Below are positions 35,115 through 43,287 of a stretch of 64,000 bases of DNA, piece after piece. A program made the position numbers and the translations under genes. Numbering within the stretch: position 1 is the first letter of the stretch; each line of letters begins with the position of its first letter. The stretch is from Microbacteriaceae bacterium PS02070 (GTDB lineage: Bacteria > Actinomycetota > Actinomycetes > Actinomycetales > Microbacteriaceae): assembly GCA_029959865.1 (NCBI GenBank), contig JASCPE010000001.1, forward strand, positions 785,948 to 849,947, written 5' to 3'. The notes under the pieces are model-generated. The model worked only from the letters and a program-made list of their open reading frames with translations, had not been told where the DNA came from and did not search any database.

Positions 35115-36080
35115 GTGCACACTGTCGCTTGCATTGTTCAGGAAGGCTTCGCGCCGTTCGAGTTCGGCGTTGCCTGCGAGGCGTTCGGGCTCGATCGCTC
35201 GGATGACGGCGTGCCGAACTTCGACTTCCGCGTCGTGACTCCCGACCCCGGTGTGGTGGCGTCGAAGATGGGTTTCTCGATCAACGTCGAGAACGATCTG
35301 ACCTTCGCTGACAAGGCCGACCTCATCGTTGTCAGTCCGGTGCCGCGTGAGAACTGGGGCTCGATCGATGAGCGCATCGCGCGCGTCGTGCGTGATGCCG
35401 TCGCCCGGGGTGCGTGGGTGCTGAGCGTCTGCAGTGGATCATTCGTGCTCGCGGCGGCAGGGGTACTGGACGGGCGGAAGGCGACGACGCACTGGATGTA
35501 CGCCGAGACGATGGCGGCCATGTATCCGAGTGTGGAGGTCGACCCGAATGCGTTGTTCGTGCAGGACGGGCGGATCATCACGAGCGCCGGCACCGCCGCC
35601 GGTCTGGATGCGTGCCTGCACCTTCTGCGCCTGGAGCTCGGCGCCGAGCTGACCAACCGGATCGCGCGGCGGATGGTGGTCCCGCCTCAGCGTGACGGCG
35701 GGCAGGCGCAGTTCATCGACAAGCCGCTGCCGGCCTCGACGTCGCTCTCTCTTGCGCCCGTGATGGATTGGGCCATTGACAATCTCGCTCTTGATCTCTC
35801 GGTCGAGCAGCTCGCCGCCCGTGCGCACATGTCGCCGCGCACTTTCACCCGCCGTTTCAAGGCCGATTGCGGCACAACCCCGGCGGCGTGGCTCACGCGT
35901 CAGCGTGTCATTCAGGCGCAGCGAATGCTGGAGGAGACCGGGCTGGGGCTCGATGCGATCGCCTACCAGTGCGGATTCGGTTCCGCCGCCGTGCTGAGGC
36001 AGAATTTCGCGCGGCTTCTGGGAACGACGCCCACGGCGTATCGCGCACGCTTCTCCTGTGCGGAGCCGCTCGCCTCCTGA
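35115..36080 (+). CDS. GlxA-family AraC-type regulator (DJ-1/PfpI domain plus HTH)
   Basis: 321 residues from the GTG at 35115 with GGAAGGAG upstream. N-terminal DJ-1/PfpI-like domain (about 1-190) with the nucleophile-elbow SVCSGSFVLAAAGVLDGRKATTHW; C-terminal AraC HTH pair (LSVEQLAARAHMSPRTFTRRF and LGLDAIAYQCGFGSAAVLRQNF). GlxA-like proteins activate catabolic genes in response to small nitrogenous ligands. It very probably binds the symmetric operator just upstream and so controls itself and the small membrane protein. Confidence 0.92.
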   Translation: MHTVACIVQEGFAPFEFGVACEAFGLDRSDDGVPNFDFRVVTPDPGVVASKMGFSINVENDLTFADKADLIVVSPVPRENWGSIDERIARVVRDAVARGAWVLSVCSGSFVLAAAGVLDGRKATTHWMYAETMAAMYPSVEVDPNALFVQDGRIITSAGTAAGLDACLHLLRLELGAELTNRIARRMVVPPQRDGGQAQFIDKPLPASTSLSLAPVMDWAIDNLALDLSVEQLAARAHMSPRTFTRRFKADCGTTPAAWLTRQRVIQAQRMLEETGLGLDAIAYQCGFGSAAVLRQNFARLLGTTPTAYRARFSCAEPLAS

Positions 36081-36126
36081 CGCCTCCGCGCGCTCCTCGT
36101 TTTTCTCCGGGGCAAGGGGCTATCCG

Positions 36127-36155
36127 TTGCCACGCCTGCCCTCCGGTGGTAAAGT
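36127..36155 (+). promoter_or_regulatory. clpB promoter
   Basis: TTGCCA at 36127-36132 and TAAAGT at 36150-36155 with a 17-base spacer. The -10 is overlapped by the HAIR site, which fits direct repression. Confidence 0.65.
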
Positions 36156-36174
36156 TGAGTCTATAAGGCTCAAC
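36154..36174. promoter_or_regulatory. HAIR HspR site before clpB
   Basis: GTTGAGT-N7-GCTCAAC matches the HspR consensus CTTGAGT-N7-ACTCAAG at 5-6 of 7 positions per arm and is itself a perfect palindrome in its arms. It covers the -10 box and start site, placing clpB in the HspR regulon with dnaK. Confidence 0.85.
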
Positions 36175-36202
36175 TTTGAGCCGAAGATTTCAGGAGAGAA
36201 AC

Positions 36203-38410
36203 ATGAGCCAACCGCAACAGCCGGGTCAGGAGGAGCAGCAAAGCCCTCTCGAGCAATTCGGCATCAACCTCACCGAGCGCGCGCGCGCCGGCAAACTCGA
36301 CCCCGTCATCGGGCGCGACTCGGAGATCCGACGCATCAGCCAGGTGCTGACACGCCGCACGAAGAACAACCCCGTCCTCATCGGCGAACCGGGCGTGGGT
36401 AAGACCGCGGTCGTTGAAGGCCTCGCCCAGCGCATCGTCGCAGGCGACGTCGCCGACTCGCTAAAGGACAAGGAACTGATCGCACTCGACATCTCTGCGC
36501 TCGTGGCCGGAGCCATGTATCGCGGGCAGTTCGAGGAGCGTCTGAAGAGCGTGCTCAAGGAGATCGTCGATTCCGAGGGGCGCGTCATCACCTTCATCGA
36601 CGAACTCCACATCCTCATGGGCGCGGGCGGGGGAGAGGGCTCCGTGGCCGCCTCCAACATGCTCAAGCCCATGCTCGCCCGGGGCGAGTTGCGCCTGATC
36701 GGTGCCACCACGCTCGACGAATATCGCGAGTTCATCGAGAAGGATGCAGCCCTCGAACGTCGCTTCCAGCAGGTGTACGTCGGTGAGCCGAGCGTGGAAG
36801 ACACGATTGCGATTCTGCGCGGGCTCAAGGAGCGCTACGAGGCGCACCACAAGGTCGCCATCGCCGACGGTGCGGTCGTTGCCGCGGCCAGCCTGTCCAA
36901 CCGCTACATCCCGAGCCGTCAGCTCCCCGACAAGGCCATCGACCTCATCGACGAAGCCGCCTCTCGGTTGCGCATGGAGATTGATTCCGCGCCGCTGGAG
37001 ATCGATGAACTGCGCCGCCACGTCGATCGCCTCAAGCTGGAAGAGCTCGCGCTCAAGAAGGAGAAGGACGCGGCGTCGAAGGAGCGCCTGGCTGCCCTGC
37101 GCGAAGACCTCAAGGGTCAGGAAGAGCACCTCAAGGATCTGCAGAAGCGGTGGGAGGCGGAACGTGCCAACCTCAACCGCGTCGGCGACATCAAGTCGAA
37201 GCTCGACGCTGCCCGCGTCGATGCTGAACGCGCCCAGCGTGAGGGCAACCTCGAGCGCGCGTCGCGGCTGCTGTACGCCGAGATCCCTCAGCTCGAGCGA
37301 GAGCTGGGCGAGGCGGAACGCGCCGAGAACTCCGAGGCGCGCATGGTCAATGACCAAGTGACCGATGAGGACATCGCGAGCGTCATCGCCGCGTGGACCG
37401 GGATTCCGGTCGGCAGGCTCCTTCAGGGCGAAAGCGAGAAGCTCGTCCACCTTGAAGCCGAGCTCGGAAAGCGACTGATCGGCCAGAAGGATGCGGTCAA
37501 GGCTGTCTCCGATGCCGTTCGCCGTTCGCGCTCGGGCATCTCCGACCCGAACCGCCCCGTCGGTTCGTTCCTCTTCCTCGGCCCGACCGGGGTCGGAAAG
37601 ACCGAGTTGGCCAAGGCTCTCGCCGAGTTCTTGTTCGACGATGAGCGCGCCATGGTGCGCATCGACATGAGCGAGTACGGCGAGAAGCACTCCGTCGCGC
37701 GTCTGGTCGGTGCCCCTCCCGGGTACATCGGCTACGAGCAGGGCGGGCAGCTCACAGAGGCGGTACGCCGCCGTCCCTACTCGGTCGTGCTGCTTGACGA
37801 GGTCGAGAAGGCGCACCCGGAAGTGTTCGACATCCTCCTCCAGGTGCTCGACGACGGTCGACTCACCGACGGGCAGGGCCGCACGGTCGACTTCACCAAC
37901 GTCATCCTCATTCTCACCTCGAACCTGGGCTCGCCGATCCTGATCGACCCGACCCTGACGAAGGAGCAGAAGGAGGAACAGGTCATGGCTCTCGTGCGCC
38001 AGGCGTTCCGCCCCGAGTTCCTGAACCGCCTCGACGACGTCGTGATGTTCGAGCCGCTCAGTGAAGCGGACCTCGCTCAGATCGTGGAGCTGTCGGTCGA
38101 TGCCCTCCAGCGCCGTCTCCGGGAGCGTCGCCTCACCCTCGCGGTCACGCCCGACGCGCGGGCATGGCTGGCCGAGCGGGGCTACGACCCGATCTTCGGT
38201 GCCCGGCCCCTGCGTCGGCTCATCCAGTCGGAGGTGCAGGACCGCCTTGCCATGGCGCTGCTCGCCGGCGGCGTGCGCGACGGTGACGTGGTCCGCGTGG
38301 ACGTCGACGCATCCGGCAACTCGCTTGTCCTGACGAGCGATGGCCCAGCGCCTGAGAACGAGGGGTCCCGCGATGAGGACGTGATCGAAGCCGTCATCGA
38401 CGAGGACTGA
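36203..38410 (+). CDS. clpB: ClpB-type disaggregase without N-terminal domain
   Basis: 735 residues from the ATG at 36203 (CAGGAGAG upstream); full-length ClpB is about 860. The usual Clp N-domain is missing: the protein opens with [24 protein letters not shown], the start of NBD1. Walker A motifs GEPGVGKT and GPTGVGKT, a ClpB-type coiled-coil middle domain (about 260-385) and a C-terminal D2 domain are all present. No IGF/IGL ClpP-binding loop seen. It remodels protein aggregates with DnaK; loss of the N-domain resembles the short ClpB isoform. HspR-regulated, followed by a hairpin terminator. Confidence 0.93.
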   Translation: MSQPQQPGQEEQQSPLEQFGINLTERARAGKLDPVIGRDSEIRRISQVLTRRTKNNPVLIGEPGVGKTAVVEGLAQRIVAGDVADSLKDKELIALDISALVAGAMYRGQFEERLKSVLKEIVDSEGRVITFIDELHILMGAGGGEGSVAASNMLKPMLARGELRLIGATTLDEYREFIEKDAALERRFQQVYVGEPSVEDTIAILRGLKERYEAHHKVAIADGAVVAAASLSNRYIPSRQLPDKAIDLIDEAASRLRMEIDSAPLEIDELRRHVDRLKLEELALKKEKDAASKERLAALREDLKGQEEHLKDLQKRWEAERANLNRVGDIKSKLDAARVDAERAQREGNLERASRLLYAEIPQLERELGEAERAENSEARMVNDQVTDEDIASVIAAWTGIPVGRLLQGESEKLVHLEAELGKRLIGQKDAVKAVSDAVRRSRSGISDPNRPVGSFLFLGPTGVGKTELAKALAEFLFDDERAMVRIDMSEYGEKHSVARLVGAPPGYIGYEQGGQLTEAVRRRPYSVVLLDEVEKAHPEVFDILLQVLDDGRLTDGQGRTVDFTNVILILTSNLGSPILIDPTLTKEQKEEQVMALVRQAFRPEFLNRLDDVVMFEPLSEADLAQIVELSVDALQRRLRERRLTLAVTPDARAWLAERGYDPIFGARPLRRLIQSEVQDRLAMALLAGGVRDGDVVRVDVDASGNSLVLTSDGPAPENEGSRDEDVIEAVIDED

Positions 38411-38428
38411 ACCGCGCACACACGTGCG

Positions 38429-38467
38429 GAGAAAGCGGGTCGACGCCCTGGCGCGGCCCGCTTTCTC
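38429..38467 (+). terminator. Terminator after clpB
   Basis: Perfect 11-bp inverted repeat: GAGAAAGCGGG at 38429-38439 and its complement at 38457-38467, starting 18 bases after the clpB stop. Confidence 0.75.
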
Positions 38468-38591
38468 GCGCGGCGAGGGTCGTTGTGATATTTCAGCCGC
38501 TCGACACGTCCTACAGGCGACAGGCTCCCACCCCACGGGGGTGGGAAAACCCGCCGCGCGTCCCCAGTCCCCAGATCCGTGCGGCGGTACC

Positions 38592-38637
38592 GAGCGGGAC
38601 ATGTCCACCCTCCACGGGCATGTCCCGCTCTTCTTTT
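38592..38637 (+). terminator. Second hairpin terminator with T-rich tail
   Basis: Perfect 12-bp inverted repeat, GAGCGGGACATG at 38592-38603 and complement at 38619-38630, followed at once by TTCTTTT. The best intrinsic terminator in the window; it separates clpB from the Asp23 cluster. Confidence 0.82.
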
Positions 38638-38817
38638 GCGCCCGCCGAGGGGCGTGGATCGACGCTGACTGTGGCACGCGCGCTGCCGACCAGGAAAAAG
38701 TCGAACGAGTTTGTGACGTTCGTCGGGCCGGTCCCGTCTCATCTATGAGCGACACATTCGCTCGCCTCGTACGACGCGGCTGAGAGGCCGCGCCCCAAGA
38801 TTCTGGAGGAAGAGTTC

Positions 38818-39318
38818 ATGGTTAACGAAAACTCGAACACGACTGGCCCCGACAGCACGGCTCCCAAGCCGACCGTTCCCACCTCGCGCGTCGACCGCCC
38901 CGCACACAACGTCGCATCCGAGGGTGCGGAGAACTCCGGCGGCACCACCACGATCGCTGACGGTGTCGTGGCGAAGGTTGCCGGCATCGCCGCTCGTGAG
39001 GTTCCCGGTGTGTATGCGCTCGGTGGCGGCGGGGCTCGTGCCTTCGGCGCACTCCGCGACGCAGTCAACGCGTCCGACCTCACTCAGGGTGTCAAGGTCG
39101 AGGTCGGTGAGACTCAGGCTGCTGCTGACCTGACGATCGTCGTCGAGTACCCGCAGCCCATCCAGGATGTGGCCGAGAACGTCCGCAGCGCGGTCGCCAA
39201 CGCGATCTCTCGCCTCGTCGGCCTCGAGGTCGTCGAAGTGAACGTCTCTGTTGACGACATCCACCTGCCCTCCGACGACTCGGACGACGACGACGAGTCC
39301 GAGTCCCGCGTCGCATGA
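38818..39318 (+). CDS. Asp23/Gls24 family envelope stress protein
   Basis: 166 residues: a disordered Thr/Pro-rich N-terminus, then the Asp23 domain (TTTIADGVVAKVAGIAAREVPGVYALGG to VGLEVVEVNVSVDDIHLP) and an acidic tail. Asp23 proteins form an envelope-associated layer and are induced by alkaline and other envelope stress. First gene of a tight cluster; the next gene overlaps its stop (ATGA). Confidence 0.92.
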   Translation: MVNENSNTTGPDSTAPKPTVPTSRVDRPAHNVASEGAENSGGTTTIADGVVAKVAGIAAREVPGVYALGGGGARAFGALRDAVNASDLTQGVKVEVGETQAAADLTIVVEYPQPIQDVAENVRSAVANAISRLVGLEVVEVNVSVDDIHLPSDDSDDDDESESRVA

Positions 39319-39506
39319 GTGCCACGGCAACCGGTGCCCTGATCGGGGCAGTGCTGGCCATCTCGGGTCTGCTGTTCGGCTTCTGGGGCTTCCTGCTGGT
39401 CGCGCTCCTGATGGGGATCGGCGCACTCGTCGGTCGTATCGCATCGGGTGAGCTCGACCTGCGGGCCCTGGCCGGTGTCTTCAGCGGCCGGCGCACCGCG
39501 TCATGA
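39315..39506 (+). CDS. Small DUF2273-like membrane protein
   Basis: 63 residues with a long hydrophobic region (about 5-42, possibly two spans) and a polar tail. DUF2273-type proteins are the usual small membrane partners in Asp23 operons. Overlaps both neighbours by ATGA, so expression is strictly coupled. Confidence 0.8.
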   Translation: MSATATGALIGAVLAISGLLFGFWGFLLVALLMGIGALVGRIASGELDLRALAGVFSGRRTAS

Positions 39507-39877
39507 GTACGTCCGCCCCCGCTGCCGCGCCCGTCTCCACTGAGGGTGTGCGTGGCGGGGTGCACGTCCGGGAGCGCGTCATCGACAAGGCCGTACGAGA
39601 GGCCTCCGCGCGCGTGATCGGCGTGCCGCGCGGAGATGTCGATGTCGAGGTGAACGAGTGGGGCCGCGGTCTCGCGGTGCGAATCGCCTCGCGACTGCCG
39701 GTTCCGAGCCTCGAAGACACGGAGCAGATCCGGTCTGGTCAACCGATTATTGAGCGCGTGCGAAACGCGCAAGAAGCGCTCGCGACGGAGTTCGCGAGAC
39801 TGACCGGCCGCGAGATCCGTCGCGTGTCCTTCACGGTAACGGGAGCGATCGTGCCGGAGCGAAAGAGGGTGAAGTAG
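39503..39877 (+). CDS. Asp23-like envelope stress protein
   Basis: 124 residues, Asp23/Gls24-like fold: VRGGVHVRERVIDKAVREAS, VDVEVNEWGRGLAVRIASRLPVP and a C-terminal basic IRRVSFTVTGAIVPERKR. No membrane segment, so it probably assembles with the first Asp23 protein and is anchored by the membrane proteins encoded on either side. Confidence 0.82.
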   Translation: MSTSAPAAAPVSTEGVRGGVHVRERVIDKAVREASARVIGVPRGDVDVEVNEWGRGLAVRIASRLPVPSLEDTEQIRSGQPIIERVRNAQEALATEFARLTGREIRRVSFTVTGAIVPERKRVK

Positions 39878-40459
39878 ATGTCCACCGTGCTTGAGCGCGT
39901 CGTGCGCCGAGAGACGCACTCGCCGCGAACCATCTGGGCGGTCATCGTCCTAATCCTCATCGCTCTGGGCGCGATCTATCTCGGTATCGAGATCGTTCTC
40001 GCCTTGGCGGGTGTTCCGGCTCTGCTGGTGCGGCCCGCGGCGGGGTGGGAATGGCTTGCTGGCCTTCCTGACCTCCAGCCGCAGTCGGCCGTCGTTGCAG
40101 GCGGGATCGTGCTCGGGCTCCTCGGGCTGCTGCTCCTGCTCATCGGCATCGCGCCGGGGCGGCGGGCAAAGCACCAACTCGGTGTCACTGACCACCCGGT
40201 CCTTGTCGACAATGCGGTGATCGCTTCTGCGGTCGCGGAGGATGTCCGCCGGGAGCTGGACCTGTCTCGCGGCGGGGTGCGCGTCGGCGTGAGCCATCGC
40301 GCTGCCGACGTGACTGTCCGACCCGAGCCGGGTCAGGTCGTGGAGAAGGAAGACGTGCGCGCAGTGGCGGAAGCACGCCTCGCCGAATACCAGCCCTCGC
40401 CCGCGATCAAAGTCCACGTTCGAGTTCTCGAGGATGCGCAACAGGGAGGCAGCCGATGA
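39878..40459 (+). CDS. Asp23-operon membrane protein, DUF6286-like
   Basis: 193 residues starting directly after the preceding stop. Two membrane segments (about 20-48 and 68-92) are followed by a cytoplasmic Asp23-like domain (VIASAVAEDVRRELDLSRGGVRVGV). Probably a membrane anchor for the Asp23 layer, analogous to AmaP. Overlaps the next gene by ATGA. Confidence 0.78.
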   Translation: MSTVLERVVRRETHSPRTIWAVIVLILIALGAIYLGIEIVLALAGVPALLVRPAAGWEWLAGLPDLQPQSAVVAGGIVLGLLGLLLLLIGIAPGRRAKHQLGVTDHPVLVDNAVIASAVAEDVRRELDLSRGGVRVGVSHRAADVTVRPEPGQVVEKEDVRAVAEARLAEYQPSPAIKVHVRVLEDAQQGGSR

Positions 40460-41073
40460 ATGACACGAATCGTGCCGTGAACCGGATCGTCCTGATCGTC
40501 GTCGGCCTCATTCTTCTCGCAGCCGGTGCGGCGACCGCTCTCGCGGCGCTCTGGCCGGCTGCCGGAGAGATCTGGAAGAGCACCTCCACGACTGCCGTGG
40601 ACTGGATGACCGCCGCGTACAACGGCACTCCCGTGTCCGAGAACACGGTCGTGAACTGGTTTGCGCTCGGCATCCTCGCGGTGCTCCTGCTGCTCGTCGT
40701 GAGCGTGATTGCGGTCATCGCGAACCTCGGTGGTGGGAAGAGCGCCGTCGTGGTGCGCGAAGACGCACCGGAGGATAAGTTCGGGCCGATCACCATCCGT
40801 GGCTCGTTCGCGTCGGAGGCCATCACCAACTCGCTGTCGCACAACCCCGCCATCCTGTCCGCGCGCGTCACATCGCGCAAGGTCAAGGGTGAGGACGTGC
40901 TGCATGTGAGTGTGACTCCGCGGCAGAACACCTCGCCGACGCTGGTTGCGTCGACGGTCTCAGGCCTCGTGGACAACCTGGCTGAGCTGCTCGGGCGGCC
41001 TACTCCGACCGTCATCTCGATCCACTCCGGGGTGAGGGCGCGTCTCGCGTCCGACCAGTCCCGAGTCGACTGA
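40456..41073 (+). CDS. AmaP-like membrane anchor of Asp23 cluster
   Basis: 205 residues with two membrane segments (about 10-32 and 68-92) and a C-terminal cytoplasmic domain (FGPITIRGSFASEAITNSLSHNP onward) of alpha/beta type. The layout matches AmaP, which tethers Asp23 to the membrane in firmicutes; identity is inferred from layout and neighbours. Confidence 0.75.
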   Translation: MNDTNRAVNRIVLIVVGLILLAAGAATALAALWPAAGEIWKSTSTTAVDWMTAAYNGTPVSENTVVNWFALGILAVLLLLVVSVIAVIANLGGGKSAVVVREDAPEDKFGPITIRGSFASEAITNSLSHNPAILSARVTSRKVKGEDVLHVSVTPRQNTSPTLVASTVSGLVDNLAELLGRPTPTVISIHSGVRARLASDQSRVD

Positions 41074-41100
41074 CATATCGAATCAACGGAAGGAAGAGCG

Positions 41101-41316
41101 ATGCGAAAGAACCTCCTTATCGCCGTGATCATCGCGGTGGCCGCGTACTGGGTGGGCGTCGAGTCCGCCAAGTCGCGTGGAAAGAACTACGAGGACCTCC
41201 GGCACCAGCTGGAGCGCCTGTGGACCAGCCCCGACGCGAAGAAGTCGCGTAAGAAGCTGGCGAAGAAGATCGGCAAGTCCACGGAGAAGGCTCGAAAGGG
41301 CCTCCTCGGCAAGTGA
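41101..41316 (+). CDS. Small YtxH-like protein
   Basis: 71 residues: an N-terminal membrane segment (MRKNLLIAVIIAVAAYWVG) and a Lys-rich helical tail. GGAAGGA upstream supports the start. YtxH-like proteins often travel with general-stress genes; function unknown. Followed by a short hairpin and csbD. Confidence 0.8.
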   Translation: MRKNLLIAVIIAVAAYWVGVESAKSRGKNYEDLRHQLERLWTSPDAKKSRKKLAKKIGKSTEKARKGLLGK

Positions 41317-41322
41317 ATCCGT

Positions 41323-41340
41323 GACACCCGAACGGGTGTC
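41323..41340 (+). promoter_or_regulatory. Short hairpin between YtxH-like gene and csbD
   Basis: GACACCCG-AA-CGGGTGTC, an 8-bp perfect inverted repeat seven bases after the upstream stop. Could slow transcription or protect the mRNA end; loop of two is tight. Confidence 0.5.
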
Positions 41341-41358
41341 CTGACGAAAGGAAGCGCC

Positions 41359-41565
41359 ATGGGCGTGGGAGACAACATCAAGGCAGCTGCAGCGAAGGCG
41401 ACCGGCAAGGTCAAGGAGACCGTCGGCGACCTGACCGACAACGAGAAGCTCGTTGCCGAAGGCAAGGCGGACCAGCTCAAGGGCGAGGCCACCGAAGCCA
41501 AGGGTGACGTGAAGGACGCCGCCAAGGACGTCAAACACGACGTCAAGGACGCGTTCGACAAGTGA
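41359..41565 (+). CDS. CsbD family stress protein
   Basis: 68 residues, Lys/Ala/Asp-rich with KATGKVKETVGDLTDNEKL and repeated KGE/KGD helices: the CsbD signature. Small, soluble, highly charged protein abundant in general-stress responses; molecular role unknown. Strong ribosome site GAAAGGAAG. Closed by a long hairpin terminator. Confidence 0.92.
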   Translation: MGVGDNIKAAAAKATGKVKETVGDLTDNEKLVAEGKADQLKGEATEAKGDVKDAAKDVKHDVKDAFDK

Positions 41566-41570
41566 GCCGC

Positions 41571-41608
41571 CGTCACGGGCGGAAGGGACATCCCTTCCGC
41601 CCGTGACG
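41571..41608 (+). terminator. Strong terminator after csbD
   Basis: An 18-bp perfect inverted repeat: CGTCACGGGCGGAAGGGA at 41571-41588 and its complement at 41591-41608, with only CA between the arms. It splits the Asp23 genes from the sigma factor genes. Confidence 0.85.
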
Positions 41609-41692
41609 TGTACAGCGAAGTCCGAACTGAGGCACCGCGGGTCGCACGGCGAATCAGCCGTGACGTAAGGTGCCATCTCGTGAAGGAATGCA

Positions 41693-42259
41693 ATGGGTGA
41701 GGAACGAAACCCGAGCATGCTCGACGCCGCCGACGACCACATCCTCGCGGGTCGGGCTGCCGACGGTGATGCGCGAGCGTTCGCCATCATCGTGCGTCGG
41801 TACGCGCCGATGATGCGGGCCTACGCGCGGCGGATCCTTCCCGGCACCGAGTACGTCGATGACGCCGTGCAGGAGGCCTTCATCACCGCGTGGGAGCGGC
41901 TTCCCGATCTGGACGACCCGCGCCGGCTCAAGAGCTGGCTCATGCGCATCACCAGCCGGAAGGCGATCGATCGTATCCGGGCGAGCCGGCCCCAGATCGA
42001 TCTCGATGATGTCGATCTGCCGATCCCCGATGCCACCACCCCGCCTCGAGCGGCCGAAGCGCAGGCGCGCGTGGCGGCGCTGGGTCAGGCGCTGAGCGAA
42101 CTCCCCGACGCGCAACGTGAAGTGTGGGTGCTGCGGGAACTGGGTGAGCACAGCTACGAGGAGATCGGCGAGCAACTCGACATCCCTCTGACCACGGTGC
42201 GCGGGCTTCTGGCCCGTGCGCGTAAATACATCATTGTTCGGATGGAGCAGTGGCGATGA
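41693..42259 (+). CDS. ECF sigma-70 family sigma factor
   Basis: 188 residues, AAGGA upstream of the ATG. Sigma region 2 (FAIIVRRYAPMMRAYARRIL to RRLKSWLMRITSRKAIDRIR) and region 4 (LPDAQREVWVLRELGEHSYEEIGEQLDIPLTTVRG) are complete, so it should direct RNA polymerase to its own promoter class. Placed after the Asp23 genes and coupled by ATGA to a protein with an Asp23-like domain, so it probably controls this envelope-stress cluster. Confidence 0.92.
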   Translation: MGEERNPSMLDAADDHILAGRAADGDARAFAIIVRRYAPMMRAYARRILPGTEYVDDAVQEAFITAWERLPDLDDPRRLKSWLMRITSRKAIDRIRASRPQIDLDDVDLPIPDATTPPRAAEAQARVAALGQALSELPDAQREVWVLRELGEHSYEEIGEQLDIPLTTVRGLLARARKYIIVRMEQWR

Positions 42260-42879
42260 GCAACGAATCTGACACCCCCGAACTGAGGACTCTCGGCCTC
42301 GAGCCGGATGACCTGGACGGGCACACCATCGAGGAGCTCGCCGACTATGTCGACTCCGGTCGCACGCCGCGAGATCCCTCGATCGAATCTTCCCCGGGGT
42401 GCCGTATTGCCCTCGACGCATTGGAGGGATTGCGAGGTCTCAGCGCGGAGCTTCTCGCCACGGACGCGGAGGCAGAACCGCCGACGGACGACGCGTGGGT
42501 GCAGCGCATCCTCGCTGACATCACGCTCGACGCACGCGCGGGACGCCGGATTCCGCTGGACACGCCCGCGGACCACGTCGACCTCGGGATCACCGAGGGT
42601 GCCGTGCGTGGCCTGATCCGGTCGGCGGAGGCAAGCGTTCCGGGTCTGTTCGTGGGGCGGTGCCGGCTGGAGGGCGATGTCACCGACCCCGCCGCGGCGA
42701 TCCGCATCACCGTGGACGTGAGCGCCCCGTATGGACAGCCGGTGCGACCAATGATCGATCGCCTGCGGGAAGAGATCTCCCGTAGGCTGAGCGCGCACAC
42801 TCAGTTGACCGTTCTCGGCATCGACATCGTCGTGCAAGACCTTTACCTTCCCCTGCGTCTGGAGACGGGAAAGCCATGA
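42256..42879 (+). CDS. Asp23-like protein with possible anti-sigma N-terminal part
   Basis: 207 residues from the ATG overlapping the sigma factor stop. The N-terminal half (GHTIEELADYVDSGRTP, PGCRIALDALEGLRGLSAELLA) resembles the short helical region of zinc-free anti-sigma factors in layout. The C-terminal half (GAVRGLIRSAEASVPGLFVGRCRL, DVSAPYGQPVRPMIDRLREEI) is Asp23/Gls24-like. No membrane segment. Position right after an ECF gene is where anti-sigma factors normally lie, so it may sense the state of the Asp23 layer. The anti-sigma reading is inference. Confidence 0.65.
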   Translation: MSNESDTPELRTLGLEPDDLDGHTIEELADYVDSGRTPRDPSIESSPGCRIALDALEGLRGLSAELLATDAEAEPPTDDAWVQRILADITLDARAGRRIPLDTPADHVDLGITEGAVRGLIRSAEASVPGLFVGRCRLEGDVTDPAAAIRITVDVSAPYGQPVRPMIDRLREEISRRLSAHTQLTVLGIDIVVQDLYLPLRLETGKP

Positions 42880-43223
42880 CCGAGCGCGACACCCGCGCCA
42901 TCGCGCGCAATGTGCAGACCGCCGTCGAGGCCGTTTCCGGCGTGAGCGCCGTGTTCCGTGCCGGATCGACGGCGCGCAAGGTGATCGAGAGCGGCATGGC
43001 GCAGCTGGGTATCCGAGAGAGCGACCCCACCGTCGTCGTCCGAGACGGGGCAAGCGGGATGCGCGTCGATGTGGCGATCGGGGTGCAGTCTTCCGCCGGC
43101 GCGGCCGTGGTCGCGCACCGTGCGCATGGTGCGGTCGAGGCTGCACTCGCCCGCGATGGGGTCACCGGTGCCGACATCCGGTTGACCGTCGTCCACATCG
43201 ACGACTCGGTCTCCGCCGGCTGA
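42876..43223 (+). CDS. Asp23-like small protein
   Basis: 115 residues, coupled by ATGA to the gene before. Alternating beta/alpha pattern with MRVDVAIGVQSSAGAAVVAHRAH and GADIRLTVVHIDD, like a reduced Asp23 domain. Soluble. Last gene of the sigma-factor transcript; function unknown. Confidence 0.65.
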   Translation: MTERDTRAIARNVQTAVEAVSGVSAVFRAGSTARKVIESGMAQLGIRESDPTVVVRDGASGMRVDVAIGVQSSAGAAVVAHRAHGAVEAALARDGVTGADIRLTVVHIDDSVSAG

Positions 43224-43287
43224 GGTCTCGCGAGCCAGCCGAGCCGAACCAGGGCCGGTCGGCGCCGGGAGTCTGCGCCCGGTCTAG

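Larger units (their letters stand above)
38411..38817. other. Intergenic region: two terminators and Asp23-cluster promoter
   Basis: About 400 bases without a gene. It holds two hairpins (38429-38467 and 38592-38630) and, after 38640, the promoter region of the Asp23 cluster. That part is AT-richer (around 38690-38750, with GGAAAA, TTGTGA and CATCTAT boxes), but I cannot assign a -35/-10 pair with confidence. GGAGGAAGAG precedes the next start. Confidence 0.55.

Noticed and set aside
36461..38755. Long minus-strand open frame of 764 codons opposite clpB
   Set aside because: Mirror of the high-GC third-position pattern of clpB; no domain, no ribosome site, and product is Arg/Asp/Leu-rich without recognisable motifs.
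41609..41692. Search for an ECF-type promoter shared with the Asp23 cluster
   Set aside because: Blocks such as GTCCGAAC and GTCGAAC occur in both upstream regions, but spacing and flanks do not agree well enough to claim a promoter motif.
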